Below, piece after piece: positions 21,044-34,751 of a DNA stretch of 64,000 nt; the first letter of the stretch is position 1, and each line of letters opens with the position of its first letter. The translations under genes were made by a program, and so were the position numbers. This DNA is from Mortierella sp. BCC40632 (Eukaryota > Mortierellomycota > Mortierellomycetes > Mortierellales > Mortierellaceae), in the NCBI GenBank assembly GCA_011634665.1, contig WAEK01000005.1, positions 240,001-304,000 on the forward strand, written 5' to 3'. A model generated the notes under the pieces. The model searched no databases, had not been told where the DNA came from, and saw nothing but the letters and a program-made list of their open reading frames with translations.

Positions 21044-24039
21044 GCAAATATACCACTTCATACTCATTGGTCACGATGCTTTATTGGGAAATGATGACGC
21101 TCTCTAGCGACAAGACCTGGTAAACAAGATACTCGAACATTTTCGTCAGCAATCCTTTCTATTTAAAAGACTTCTCCTCGCTCCAGGAGGAGCACCGGAC
21201 GGTGGAGTGGAAGGTCGAAAGACGGGCCTGGCGTCTCATATTTTTTCAGGAGATGCCAAGAAAAGGAACATGGCTCTAGTCAACAAGATGGTAGACATCT
21301 CTGGTAATTTGATTTCATACTTTAAAAGTCTTGGCAACGCGTGCAGCACCTACTCAAAACCGTTGCCTAACTGTATCGGGTGATTGTTCCCCAAATTCTA
21401 ATTAGGTCCTTGCGTCAAAATATACCCACATGTGATGAAGATCTTTGAGCGACTTCACTTGGTCTTTTATCGATCCCGAGAGTACACGGAAAAGCCTGCT
21501 CTTTTAGAGGCCATCCTCGCCAAGATTGGTCAACGGATATTTCCTCAATACGAAATTACTCGAACAACATCAGTATTCAAGAATCGAGAAGAGCTGATAA
21601 AATATGAGGAAGCCATTAAGCTTCACTACGATTTAACAGATTTGGTCGAGTCTGCAATGGGCCCTGGTCGAGATGCTGTCGTCTACGTACGGGATCCTGA
21701 CCAGGCCAAGCCTACCCAAGGAAATGGCCATCGCAAGCAAACTAGTAGCACAAAATCAACCAAGTCAAATCATGGCGAGACATCGACATCGCAGATAGAA
21801 GGCACATGTTCAGAACAAAATACGGATGGTTTAGATGCGGAGCAATTGCGGAGACTTGAAGTGATTGGGATTTATGAGCAAGTCATTCAAAAAGCAGAGG
21901 GCATACGTGGAGCTTGGAGAGAATATGTGGCCACAGAACTTGAACTCTCTTCGTCGAATCCGAGCTATTTTCTTTCAAGATTCTCTCCAGGTAATTCCCA
22001 TGCTTTGGCCTTCTTTTTTTTGTTCAATTTCGTCCTCACCAATATTATGCATCGGCTAACATCCCTGATGAATAGGTTGGGTCTACACACAGATTCTCCG
22101 ACTAGAATTGCGTGCATTTGCCTTTTTGAAACGATTTGAAGAAGAATCTATACTACTTCATGAACTTCTAGATCAACAGGTGTATTCTCTTGGACAAAGA
22201 GGAGGATGGTATGATCGGCTGGCCCTTATCAAGTCCAACTACTCTTTTGAAAAGCGACTGGGAAAGAAGGAAGCTCTTCAAGTGTGTATGATGGGCCTTC
22301 GTGACAAATATGTCCATACAGGTCCGTATGAAAGGTTCAAGAAAGCGACCACACCTCTATATAATCTATTTCCTTCACCCAAAACTTACTTTCCTTTTCC
22401 TCTTTTATTGTTTGCCATACTTCATGGTGACTAATAGTGGACGCAACCGTTCTGCAATCAAGAATTGTGCGCCTAGAGTCGGACTTGAAGGTCGCTTTCA
22501 GAGATCGCCATGATTTTTCGTATCTGACTTTCCGCAAAGCACAAAAGAGGATCCTAACAGGAGAACGCCTCAACGCTCCTGGAACGATAGCCCCTTCCTA
22601 TGCATCATCTCATGCGTATGCCTATATTCCCAATTCAATGGGGTCGAGCCATCCAATTGCGATGCAGCGGCCTCTTTGGAGGAACATTGACGGTTCTGAC
22701 TGTAATGTTGAGGAACTGGCTTTGAGTTATTATGGAACATTGGGATACCAGGGCTTTCACTCCGAGAACAGTATCCTTTCGACGTTGTTTGGGCTTTTGT
22801 TTTGGGATATTCTCTTTTCACCTCAACCAGGCGTATTTGAGACATCTTACCAAACAGAGCCCTTGGATCTACGCACGGATGCCTTCTTCTTAACACGGCA
22901 GGACCTTGTTCTGGAACGGATCGAGAAAATTGCCAAGTCTGTTTTAATTGACTGCCCAGAACCAATTCTACCAACCCCTCCATTACGAGACAGCATCAAA
23001 AAGGAACACGTATCCAAGGATAGGAACACGGTGGCGGACGAGCAGCTGAAGACCAATCTCCTGTTTGAAGACGAGATTCAGAGGGAGCTTGAGGAGGATG
23101 ATCCGTCGGAAGAGAGACTCTTGGAGGAGGCTCAAAAGGAACAGCTGGCTAAAAAACGATACGAATGCTATTTTCTGAACCTTCTTCAGACGACAGATGA
23201 CCTCTATCGCTCAAGAAAGATATTTTGTGTAGGGGTGAACTGGACCTATGGGAAAGAGCAACTCCTCCAGATCGCAGAGGTAAGTAGAGATATTCCCTGA
23301 TTTCTAATGCGGGCAGATGAGGGTCGAAGGATATTTGGGTCTTTTTTTTTTTTTTTTTTTTTTTTGCAGTGCCACTTCCATATCTTTGACTATTCACTAA
23401 CTGTCAATACTGTCACAGTGTATCGGGGGACATGCGTTGTCCGAGATATGCAGAGTCCTCGCCCAGGAGTATAACAAGCGATGCTCAGGAATGCCCGACT
23501 TGTGGTACGAAAGCTTGGCACTTTGTTATAGCCCTCCCCCCCAGAAGTTGACATGACAATCATCATGCATGGCATTAACTCTCCCTTCTCTCTCCTCTTC
23601 CATCATCCGGCTCTCTTTTTTTTTTTTTTTTTTTTTTTCTGTTTAGCTGTTGGAACTACGAGAAAAAGCTGGTCAAGTTTGTTGAAGGTAAAAGACTAAC
23701 CGGCATGTTTATCGATTAGGGTACAAAGGAGAACTAAAAATATCTGCAATTGGGTTGCGGTGGTGGAAGAGGTCTATCTTCACCTTTGCCTGCACCATGC
23801 GTTCAAAGTGGTTTATTACTCATCTCGTATGCTATCATGTCCCTTTTTTTTTTTTTTTTTTTTTTTCTTCTTTTTGTGCACTCGTGACTCTAGTCAAAGG
23901 ACCTGGCGACCGATTGTCACCAAAGCAACAGGTTTGGATTGACTTGTTGGCGTCACTCAATGTCGATATCGAATTGTGTCTTGTCCAGGTATCAAATGCT
24001 GAAGACGAGCTCATTCAGGAATTTGACGCATGCAATTGA
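19761..24039 (+). CDS. FAN1: FAN1 structure-specific nuclease (Fanconi-associated nuclease 1)
   Basis: A DNA repair nuclease acting on 5' flaps and interstrand crosslinks in the nucleus. Nine exons in phase: 19761-20598, 20637-20962, 21108-21303, 21406-21990, 22076-22321, 22438-23279, 23419-23504, 23647-23687 and 23894-24039, about 1101 residues. The acceptor of exon 2 could instead be at 20655, six residues shorter. The N-terminal 270 residues are disordered and acidic; I see no UBZ zinc finger, unlike human FAN1. The middle holds the conserved HLFVRLFLRNQKFWFRISKL and a SAP-like helix pair. The C-terminal VRR-NUC domain is complete: ECIGGHALSEIC, then CSGMPDLC, then FVEVKGPGDRLSPKQQVW, so the catalytic Asp (PD), Glu and Lys (EVK) are present. 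Intron 1 is only 38-56 bp, exon 8 is 41 bp, and four introns contain T runs of 20 or more. Confidence 0.92.
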
Positions 24040-25707
24040 TGGGCCGATTGGTATCAAGTTAGAAAAAAAAAAAAAAAAAAAAAAAGAAAAAAAAAGGCAA
24101 ATGTCTGGGCTGTTCTGTGCTTGTTCAAAAATCCAGATGCTTATATACAAAAACAATCAAGAGGCATGCATGCCACTCTTTTCAAGTTGCTTGGCCCTCA
24201 AAGGCCTTGTATAAATACCAGTACAGGACCCTTGAATGATAATTAAAAAAAAAAAAAAAAAAAAACCTCGATGCGATCCCAACGATACTCTTTTTGATTG
24301 CTGCCCTTGTCCTTCTTGCCTCGGTAGGGACCACAGCAAACAGGCCCAATGGAACACAGCTTTCATTTGTCCTCCCCTGAGTATTCCTCCATTAAAATGT
24401 GCTAAAGAGCGCTCGCTGTTCCTCTCTGCAATCCTTCGGGAAGTGGCGGGAGGAGAGAGGGGAGGCGAAGGACAAGCCGAGAGCGAGAAGCACAACATGG
24501 TGAAAGAACAAGAGTGCGAGAGAGAGAAAAGAGACAGGAAGGTGGCACAGGGCAGCGCATGCTCCGTTTAAGCGATCTTATTGACTGCAGGGTCGGAAGA
24601 GAGCCAATCAAGCCAAACCCCAAATTAGGCCACGCAAACACACCACGACGCAGGTGCATCCTCGTTCCTCTCCCATTTCAGTCTCGGGCTGGGAGAACCA
24701 GAGAAAGAGAGAGAGAAAGAGACAAAAGAGAGAGAGAGAGCCATTTGCCCCGCATCGACTGTGGAAGACACCACATTACACACCACATACACACAGTAGA
24801 CTCGAGAATCATGAGGAGCTTGCTGTTTAAATTGCTCTCTTCTTGTCTGTCTGCACTACTCTGGACAAAGAATCTTCCTTGGGTCTTGCTAGCCTTTGGA
24901 GTCGAAAGACGAATCCGTTGCAGATCATGTGGCTGGCCTAGTCGAGAAGAAGCCCTTTGGCACCGATGATAGCACACATCGCCTCGGTTGATTACTTCTC
25001 ACGTATCTGCGCCTCCTCCAGGGATTGGCCCGCAGCAGGATGTGAAGAGAGTGAGAGAGAGTGTGTGTGCGTGGCGATAATTGATGTCGACATTCCCTAG
25101 AGGCATGGCCTCTGGCTGGGTCTTGCAAGGGGAGTGTCAAAGGAGAGCGCACAGATTGAAGCACTCTTTGGGCAAGTTAGTGCACTGGTTTTTTCAAAGG
25201 TGTGTGGGCGGCTGTGTTCCCAGTCTGAGCAGTGTAATTAGTGAGGAAGAGAAGTCGAGAGTCGTTGACACTGTGGGGGACACTGGGTATAAGAAGAGAG
25301 CTGCGTCTCCTCGATTCGATGGGGGGGTAATGTAATGCCCTTGCCAGCAATGACAATCTCTTTTTCTCTTTCTCTCTTGTCTTCTTTTCCTTGTTCATTC
25401 ATCTCTTTTCCATCCATCCATTTGCCACATCCTTCCTCCGAGTTCATCCTATTCTGCTCCTCCCTCTTGTCCTTCCACTCGCTCTGCGACCGGTCTCAGC
25501 CTTCCTGACCCCTACTCCACCACGCGGACGGCGCTGCCTCCGCCCTCTCGTGCCTTCTCGCCTGCACAACCTTTTACTTTTTTTTTTTTCTTAATTCACC
25601 CACCTTCTCACTCTTTCTCTCTCTCTCTCTCTCTCCCTTCCATACACAGCACATCCTCAACTACTCCTCCTCCTTGCAACGACAGTCAATATAACGACCC
25701 CGACACC
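24040..25707. other. Intergenic region with A-tracts and CT-rich leader
   Basis: The first part is the 3' flank of FAN1 with A-tracts at 24062-24098 and 24244-24264. The middle has GA repeats (24700-24740). From about 25340 on it is CT-rich and ends with CACACAGCACATCC just before the next ATG, the leader of the leucine-rich gene. No additional gene is supported. Confidence 0.5.
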
Positions 25708-28700
25708 ATGGCCAATCCTCAACAACGGGCCATTGATGAATACCAGAGACTGGACTACATGGGGCGCCAGGATTTAATCCTTGTCTCACACGACGAAGAC
25801 AACATCCCCTGTGTGTTCCTGAGCGACATCCATCGCACCTTCCCCAGCACCAGTGTCATCTCCTCCTTTGGCATCCGTGTGCCCTATATCACTAACCATA
25901 TCGGTGAGCCGTACGTGTAGTTCTTCTCTATCAAGTCCTTTTTATTGGTGGCGGGGATGATCTAATTGAGAACTGCCCTGATTCCTCACACGCGTCTCTT
26001 CTTTCTTTCTCACCTTTCCTCTTTCTCTCCTTTACTTTTTTTTTTTTCCTTTCTTCCTCTCTCTAGTAAGCTGCCGTTACGAATCCCATACTATGAAAAC
26101 AGAATCCTCGATGTTCTTGTCGACCACAGTTCCCTGGGCTGGTCTAGACGAACAGCTGCCACTGAAGTTGCAGCTGCAGCGGCCTCGGTCGAGGCCTTGA
26201 TCACCCGAGTCAATACAGTGCACACGGACCCCCTGTACTCAGATGCCGCAGAGACAGCCAACAGCAACGCCGGAGCTCATACAGAGGACCCTCAGGAGAG
26301 GACCGACCTGGTTGAGCGCCGCTCCTCATCCGAACACAGGAGTACGGGCAATGAAAGTCAAACTATTGAGGAAGTGGAGGAAGAAGAGGAAGAAGAGGAA
26401 GAAGAGGTCCTCACACGTCGCATCCGACGCCCTGCTCGTTCGCCCAACGAACTTAGCTCCACCTACACCATTCAAACAGCAACTTTGTCCTCAGGGACCT
26501 TGGCTACTACCAGCCCTGTCCCCGCCAGCCCAACCATCACTCCACTTCAGCCATTGAGCACTCGTGTGCGGACCGTTCAGAGTCTCGAGCGGATAGGTCA
26601 TGGACAGCTGACACCAGTCGCTGAAGAAGACTCGGATCCAACTGGAGCACCTCCAAGACATTCGCCATCGCCTCCACCATTAGAAGAGCCTGGCCTAGTG
26701 TCCATGGCAGTGTCCATTGCCCCTCTCCAGCCTCGGAGACGATTGACAGGCCAGTCAAGCCTTCACCGCATACCCTTTCACGATGAACCAGATTCTTTCG
26801 ATAGCCCCCCTCCCCCACCTTCTTACTCGGCTGTCGGTACGCACACACTCATTTCAGACCCCACTCTCTACAGCATCTCGACCAACACGTCGACCCTTAT
26901 TACCTCCAGCACCTATGCAGCGTCGTTGACCTCCTCCACGACTCCCTTGGATGACTCCACGGACAGATCACCAGTGCATGATCGAGCCGGGAGGATAAAG
27001 CACCGGAGTATGGCCATTCTTTGCCAAAAGTATCCCGCTGAAGCCTGCCCACACCCCCCGTTGTTTATTCTCTTACCAGAGAATCCTCTCCAATGGATGA
27101 GCGACAACATCTTGCATAATAAGATGCGACTCTACTTTTTGTGTGATTGCTGTGAACACGATGCCTCGTCGGACCATCAAGCATTGTCAGGACGGCGTGC
27201 AGCAAAGAGAAACGTCCATATCGATGAGAGCAAAGGCTTTGAAATCCGACTGGACCAATACGCAGACCAGCTGCTGTTGATTCGACTTGGTCGCTACATC
27301 TTGGATCTCTTGCGAATGTTGCAGTATGGCGTCTCGCTCCAGGACATTGTTGTCGTCCCAGCTCATGACCGACCCTTGCCTCCGCAAAAGAGTGCCAACG
27401 CAAGTACGGAGCGTGTAACGCCTGTCATGGATCGCCATTTGCAGTACAAACAAAAGCAAAACTTGGAACGGTCCATCGCTTTCCTGGAGGCTTTACTAGG
27501 AGCTGAGAACGATCCTACTGTGGATGCAACAGGAGCTGGGCCAGGCATTCGGTTAGATATGAATGATTTCCGACTCCTCGATCAGATCGTGCGAAGACCA
27601 CCTTATACCCAATCGGCCGACTCGGACCACGGTGGCCAACACCAAAGTACGACTTTGAACGACATTCATCGGAGTGGTAGTGGACTTTACAAGATCCATG
27701 GCTGGGATGGAGCTGTGCGTTGGTCCTGTCGAAAATACTACAACATCAAACACCGATCCATGGACATGACTCTTGTCAACAGCCTCGAGTCTCTTCGAGG
27801 CAACTTTAATCATCACCTCCGAGCCATTGCTGTAACAGGAGCATCGGAACGTCATCTCATGTCTGAACTCGTCGCTCTGTCCAGGATCCAGACCCTTTTC
27901 CGGATAGACCTGAATCTGGATTGGAGCATTGCTTCGAGTACAGTTGCTTCCATGGCAGAGCATATTCAGAGATATATCCCACACGCATCCACGATCTCCA
28001 TCAAATTGGGAAGCAATACAGAACCGATGGAATGGCAGAATCATCAAGGGCCATCGACAGACTCTTGGGAAACCCAGCCTCCGATTGTGGGTCTCTTGTC
28101 TCTGTTCAGGAATACGAACCTGAAGCATCTGCTTTTGGAGGGCGATATTGATTTGACGTCAGTCCCCAATCTCGACACGCTAGGCTTCTCGAATCTCGAA
28201 GCACTGAGTGTGATGAAGACCAACCACCGAGGGCATGGATTCAATAGCAGGATTGGGCCTGGCGATCGATCCGAATTGATCTCAATGCAATTGCCATCAC
28301 CTCAAAGGATGGCGTACACCGAGGAAAGATATGTGCCTTGGTTGGCTTCCTTTATGCCATCGTTTCCGTACCTGAAGGAACTTGTCCTTGGGTTCACGGA
28401 TGTCGTCCCAGGTCATATCCGTATTCTCCGAACCTGTATCAATGGTCTTTCTTGTCTCTCGCATTTGGAATTGTTCAAGATCCAAAGGAATCTGACGTCT
28501 ACAGAGAGCAACAGTGCCAACAGTCAAAAGGTCAATCGCAAGCTGGAACTCTTGGCTAATATAAAGTCCTCCCGATTGACACGACTCTACCTATCCGAGT
28601 GTCGGACCACAGGTGTCGATGGAAAGGCACGATTGCTTCAGTCGTTAGAAGAACTGTTGACTGATGAAGGAGCGTCAATCGAGGATCTCGAGGTCCGATT

Positions 28701-30405
28701 CATTGGGTTCAATGACAGGCATGCGCATGCGCTTGAACTCGGAACTCGACCAACAGACGATCAGCCTTGTTGTCGACTAAGACGCCTGGTTATCCATGGC
28801 AAAGGTCTCCAGACTGAAGGTGCACGTGCAATGCGAGAGATCCTTGAGAGAGCCACCAGACCCTTTCTTTTCAATGGGGCCAATTCTCCTGGATCCACAG
28901 ACCATGCTGGACTGGAACAGTGCTCATTGAGCGGGATGATGGATCAACCGACGTTGATACACCTCGAACTGTGTTCGATGGATTCTCTACAGGATATGGA
29001 TTGGTCCAGATTGGTCCAGAAGCTCAACATGGATCGGCTGGTTGTCCTTGATCTTCAAGGAGTAGCCTTTGGTGAAAATGCGTTGACGACTCTTATCCAA
29101 AATGCCAGCTCCATCTATCCTTCCACGACTGCCGGGACCTCTCCAGGACCTCTAGCGCTGCAGACCCTCCGTCTGAGCTGTGTGAGTCTGCCTCGAGAGG
29201 GAAAAGAACAACTACACTGGTTTTTGTCAAGACTTGCTCATCTCTCGACACTGAGTCTCCATGGGTTCCGAAATATGACGGCTCCAGACTGGATCGGAGT
29301 TCTCTCCCAGATTTCATTGCAATGGGTGGAGTTGATTGACATTGTCAGTTCAGGTGTCGATGATTCCTGTGCCAAGTACCTGATTGAGAGGATCCAAACT
29401 CGAGAACAGATCCAGGAGATGGCTGAGACAGCAGAGGAGCCCTTGAATGACTTGTTGACGTACAGGAATACGACAGCTTCCACCATGGGATCGACCCTGA
29501 CCCTTGGTTCAGTTTCATCCTTTTCCTCTTCCCCTCCACCGACGCCCACGTCCGAGAGTGGATCGATCCGGAATGTGTCAAGGAAGGATTCGTTGACGGG
29601 TCGATTCTTTTCGTTGGGATCCAATGGTGCTGCTTCGACTTCGTCCATCACAGGTACTGGAACGACCTCTCAGAGGTCCAAGAGTAAAGAGTTGAACCGA
29701 AAGGACGTTCAACTCCCTGCTTCACCGACATCTCCGACCTCGCCTTCGTCATCATCAACCCCAGTACGCAAGACACCTTCGCACAAGTATCTTGAGATTG
29801 ATCTCCGATACACGGATGTGTCGACCAAAGGACTAGAGGCTTTGAAGATGAGCATGGCGGGACTAGCCAAGAAGGTGATTGTCCGACTAAGAGATGGAGA
29901 TGATGAGGATCAAGACATTTTACTCGCCATGTCAAACAATCTGAAATCTAGTCCTGAGACCAGTGTTGGACCGAGTCCACAAGGTAGTAATGGGAAGGGA
30001 CTCGGTGTGATCCGAAAGAATGACCCAAAGAAAAATGAGTCTGGTCAACGACTTGGATTAGGGCTGGGTCTGAACAAGAAGCAGTCATCTAATACCGCTG
30101 CTACTACTGTTACAACTGCTGCTGCCATTCCATCGTCGTCATCGAATGGCAAGAGCAATAGTGGTGGTATTAGTAGTAGTAGTAGAAATACGTCAACGGC
30201 ACACAATCCGTCGACCACTTTTGCAATGGGGGCTAGTATGTCCTCTTCCATGGCACTTGGAGCAATGACAAATGGACCTCGCACGGGGTCTAAAGCAGCC
30301 AAGGTCAATGGTAGTAGTCATATTAATGGTGGTAGTGGAGGCAATGGCAGTGGCGGTGGATCCAAGTTTTCCAAGTTTGTGAATGTCTTTAACAAGAATC
30401 GATAA
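25708..30405 (+). CDS. Large leucine-rich-repeat protein of unknown function
   Basis: Two exons, 25708-25910 and 26067-30405, joined at a GTACGT donor, giving about 1513 residues. I do not recognise an orthologue. The N-terminal 65 residues (QQRAIDEYQRLDYMGRQDLI) precede a disordered part rich in Ser/Thr/Pro with a run of about 15 glutamates near residue 190. A conserved-looking block follows at about residues 400-520 (PPLFILLPENPLQWMSDN, then YADQLLLIRLGRYILDLL). From about residue 640 to 1180, leucine-spaced segments recur (LKHLLLEGDI, LSHLELFKI, LTRLYLSECR, LIHLELCSMD, LSTLSLHGFR), consistent with irregular LRRs of the RNI type. The tail is Ser/Gly-rich low complexity. Large LRR proteins of this sort are common in Mortierella-like genomes from general knowledge; the function is unknown. 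Confidence 0.8.
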
Positions 30406-31748
30406 AAGCAAAAGAAAGAAAGAAAAAGAAAAGAAAAGAAAAGAAAAAAAAAAGTCACTCCTTCCTTTCCCTTTCCCCCTCTTCCACTAATCCTCCTTAT
30501 GAATGACCTAATGTAGAATTAATCCGAAAAAAAAGAAAGATAAAAATACCATATATCATGACAGACCCTAGATTTGACTATAAAAACGAAAACTGGGATG
30601 ATGAATAGACGAACGAGCTGATCTAGAGCTTAAAATTCTCAGGAATGTGGAGACCTTTTTTTTTTGTCGATCGTGCACAGACCAATTGTACTACTCTCTA
30701 GAGGAGGTGTTTCATTCTGCTGTACCTGACAAGTACTTGGGGACAAAGATAGACGAACATGAGAAACCGTGCTTATCGTCTGTTGTTGAGTACCATTACT
30801 CCCTCCGTTTTCTTTGTGACTTGTCAAGTTTTTTTAGTATTGCAACCCATTTCTCGGAAAGCATGTTCTCTCTTCGCCTTCTCTTTCTACTAGGTTGAAT
30901 ACAATCCAAGATGTCGGCTCTATCTGTGGTGCCTATTCAGCTTCATCCCAATTGCTTGTCTGCGAATGTCCAACATGAATCAATTAGAGCCCAAGTGGCC
31001 AGCTTTTTTTTTCTTCATGTTCCTTCGGCTGCAGTCCAGTTCCTGATGTCCCGTCGAGCTACCTTGCTCATGACCGCGGGGTCACTCTGCCCAATAGATC
31101 GGGTAGGCTCTTTTGACTATGATGGAATCGTGTCTTTTGTCTTGGAACTAAGCTTTTTATTTTGACCTCATCCTGCGCAACCTTCTCGCTATTTTTTTTT
31201 CTCCTCTCTAACTCTTTGCACCTCTCCTTACCCCTCCCCCTCCCCTCCCCTGGCTCTTCAGTTTTCGTCCAACTCTTTCATTCTCAGAAATCAGGTAAGA
31301 ATGACACTCTTGTGCAGCAATTTCATCGTTGCCACACCTCTCCAATGCAAAATTACATGCTTTTCTGTCAGAGAAGGGAAGGAAGGAGGGAGTCCCCCCT
31401 CCAAACTTTTCTCCTTTCCTCCTCTCCTTCCTCTCTCCTTCCCCCTTCCCCTCCCCAACATTCGCCTAAAAGCTGCGGTATCCTCCAGCTTAGTTTTTTT
31501 TTAGTTTTTTTTTTTTTTTTTTTTTTTCTCGTAATATCTCTCGGATGTGTGGATGAATAAGTGCGTGTTGCGCGTCTGGGATCCACAGCATATCCACATG
31601 TCCTCTAGCTACACCGGCCACACGTCGTCACCAGGCTTTCCGCAAAAGGGTGGGCTCGGAAAGGGACGATGTGGTACGAAAGGGGTCGACTTTGTAGGGG
31701 TCCCTGACACTTTTCTGACAAGAAAATGAACCTTATGGTCTAAAACTG

Positions 31749-31799
<51 letters not shown>

Positions 31800-33672
31800 C
31801 CCTATTTCTTACTCTCACTCTTTCTTCTCGCTCACTTTACTGTTGGACATCTTTTGACTCGGTCATGTTGCAGTAGCGACACAGGATCTGTTCCTGTCCC
31901 ACGACCCTGGTTCTTTTTTTCATTCGAAAAAAAAAAAAAAAAATGCATGCATGCAATACTCTACGAACTTTTTACCACGTCGTGTCCCCGTCCGGTGGAT
32001 GGGCAAAAGCCTTGGCCAATGTCATAGTCGGTCATTTCTACCCCACATTTTTTTTTCTCTATCTTATCGAACGCGCGTATGACGGGAGTCATTTTCTCTC
32101 GACCACAGCTTGTCTTTGCCGGATCTTTTGCAAAATGGGCGTGGCATGATCACTTGGACCCATCGGAGCTTTCTCAGTCCAACCCAGTTTTTTTCACTCT
32201 ACTAAAGAGCCTGTGGAGACTCGGGAGTGGTTAGTACCACCTGTCTGTATATTGTACAGAAAAAAAAAAAAAAAAAAGAAAAACGACTGTCTCTTGCCAG
32301 AGAAGGAACAGCAAAGAAGAGGGGGTGAATGTCGTGGACGATAAAAAGACCTTTTGGCTCCCTCCCTTTGCTTCTTTTTCTTCTTCCGAGTCTACTTTGT
32401 TTTTCAGGAACCGTTTTCTACCCTTTTTATGATATACTAATCTAATCGCCCACCCATATCACACTACTACCGTAATACAACAACACTCCACCTAATATCG
32501 ATCTATTCTCAGCTCGTTACTCATACCAGGTGTTCTTATACCTTCCCCAGCCTTAAGTAGGTCTTTGATCATTCCCTAGCTTTTGTGTCGACCTTTTCTT
32601 CAGTTCTCAAACACTTTTTTTTTTACTAAGGATGAAAAAGATATTCGAGATGGGATACAAGCAAACAAAGCGACCACGGGAGAGAGAAGAGACTGAAAGA
32701 GAGGAGAGAGAGGAGGAGGAAATGGGATAAGAAGAGCACAACGTACGGAAAAAACGGACTTCAAGTACATCCTGATCTTATTTGGTCCATGCACCCCGAT
32801 GCCCCATTCCAATCTACACTTAACCCGCAGGACTGAAAGTGAAAGAAAGGGCACACGCATCTGTAGCTTGCGACCGTTATGCATCCTCTCTCTTCTTTCT
32901 TTCTCTATGCACTCGCCTGGCTGTTGCTGGATGGACCAAGTCTGGCCATAGAACCTTGTCCAACAGAGGAAGGATACTAATGCTGTGTGTTGTGCACCAC
33001 CACAGTCGGGTTCGATATTTTCCCCTTTTGCCTTCCCGCTCGTGCACTCTGCATATCGCCGGTCTCCAGACTGGGAGCCTCCAAGAAGAGGAGCTACTCT
33101 CACTTTGCCCATTATTTAATGCACCTGTCCCATGACCGCGCTCCTTTCTCTCTCTTTCTCTTTCTCTCTCTCTTTTTCTATCTTTTATTTTCTTCATTCT
33201 CATTGATACATATTTACTCTTTCTTGCTTGCTCTCTCCTCTCTCTCTCTCTTGCTTTCAATCCGACCTGAACAGGCGAATTTGGCTATACATCTCCATCG
33301 ACTCTTCTAGCTCTGTAAATAGCGTCCATCGATTGCGACAATCTACTGCATCTTAGAGTGTCGACTTGACTATACCTCTTCCCCACGTATCTACCTCTTT
33401 TCTCCTCAGTCACTGACGCTTGTGTTACTCGCCACTACTTGAATCTAGGATCTTTCTCTCTCTCCTTCCATATTGTTACTTTTGCGCTTTCCCTCAACCC
33501 ACCAAAAAAAAAAAAAATTCGACCAACAAAGAGCTCAAAAGTCTATCAACCATTCATATCGGAACGCGGATCCAGTCCTTCTATTTTTTTTCTTGGTTGC
33601 ACACAAGTGGGAACACACCTTCCTGTCTTACGCATCGTCTTTTTCACCAGTACCACCACCTCTTACCACACT
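30406..33672. other. Gene-poor region and 5' region of the Rho gene
   Basis: Over 3 kb without a supported gene. It includes GA and A-rich 3' flank to 30470, T runs near 31497-31525 and a perfect (CT)n at 31752-31794. There is an A run at 31926-31942 and CT-rich DNA from about 33140 to 33670, which is the likely leader of the Rho gene. Open frames here are short, repetitive or shadowed on both strands. Confidence 0.5.
31752..31794. repeat. (CT)n microsatellite
   Basis: About 21 perfect CT units in intergenic DNA. Confidence 0.95.
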
Positions 33673-34751
33673 ATGGTAAGGTCCCTCTGTCAAATACTCT
33701 ATATATTCATGAGGTCGACAAGGCGTCTCTATTTTTTTTTTTTTTTTTTTCGCCAAGCTAACTAAAAACATTTCTTTTCATCCTCTTTTCAATACAACAG
33801 CCAGATATTCGCAAGAAGCTCGTTGTGGTCGGAGACGGCGCGTGTGGCAAGACATGTATGTTGATTGTACACTCGAAAGGCATCTTTCCAAAGGTATGAG
33901 ACAAGAAAAAAAAAAAAAGAGAAAGAAAAAGAAGGCTGACCTGACCTAACATACACTCTCCTCCTCCTCCACGAAGCTCTCTCATGATTTGCAAAGAGAT
34001 GATGGCAACTCTTTTAATATATCTCTATTCTCGGGCAGAAAAAAAAAACTTACACTGATGATCGTTTTGCATCCTATCACCGAGGAGCTCTGTCTCTTAT
34101 TGACACGTCTTCTTTTCATTTAACACGAACCCTTCTTTTCTGTCTCTATTCATCTTAGAAATATGTCCCCACAGTGTTCGAGAACTACACAATGGTGGCA
34201 CAGTATGGCAAGAGTCAAGTTGAGCTCTCACTCTGGGACACGGCAGGACAAGAAGACTATGATCGACTACGACCTCTTTCCTATCCAGAATCGAATGTGG
34301 TCCTGATGTGTTATTCGGTCGATTCTGTTTCGAGTCTCGATAATCTGACTGAGAAATGGTATCCAGAATTGACTCATTTTTTGGAACATGCGCCCAAGAT
34401 CGTTGTGGGTCTCAAGATTGACTTGAGGGACGAGGCATCGGAAGAGGAGAAGGCCCAGTATGTTTCTTATGAGCGAGTAAGTCTTGACGCGAGCTATTTC
34501 TTTCTTTCTTTGCTTCTTTCTTTCTCTGGTTCTCTCGCGCTTCCTCTCTCTCTAATAGGAACTGACATGCATTTTGATCTTGTTGCTAATTCAAATAGGG
34601 AGCACAAGTGGCTGCGTCGCTGCATTGTAAATACTTTGAATGTTCTGCAAAGTCAGGCAAGGGTCTCCAGGAAGTCTTCCAGGGCGCGTTGAAGGCTGCG
34701 ATGCAATCCAACTTTTCAAAGATGCGCAAGCGTGCCTGTGCATTCATGTAA
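33673..34751 (+). CDS. Rho-family small GTPase
   Basis: A membrane-anchored molecular switch controlling actin, polarity or cell-wall synthesis. Four exons in phase: 33673-33675 (only the ATG), 33801-33893, 34159-34476 and 34599-34751, about 188 residues. It begins [19 protein letters not shown], so the P-loop is complete. Switch I is [10 protein letters not shown] and switch II is [18 protein letters not shown]. The guanine-specificity motifs are [10 protein letters not shown] and [10 protein letters not shown]. It ends in RKRACAFM, a polybasic stretch plus a CAAX box. The final Met predicts farnesylation, whereas Rho1 proteins usually end in Leu and are geranylgeranylated. The core is Rho1-like but with several substitutions (for example [12 protein letters not shown]), so it is probably a paralogue. 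The start codon directly abuts the first intron, as the PDIRKK order demands. Confidence 0.9.

Noticed and set aside
26243..26848. Frames on both strands over the LRR gene
   Set aside because: Shadows of the 1,513-residue reading frame, which stays open across the whole region.
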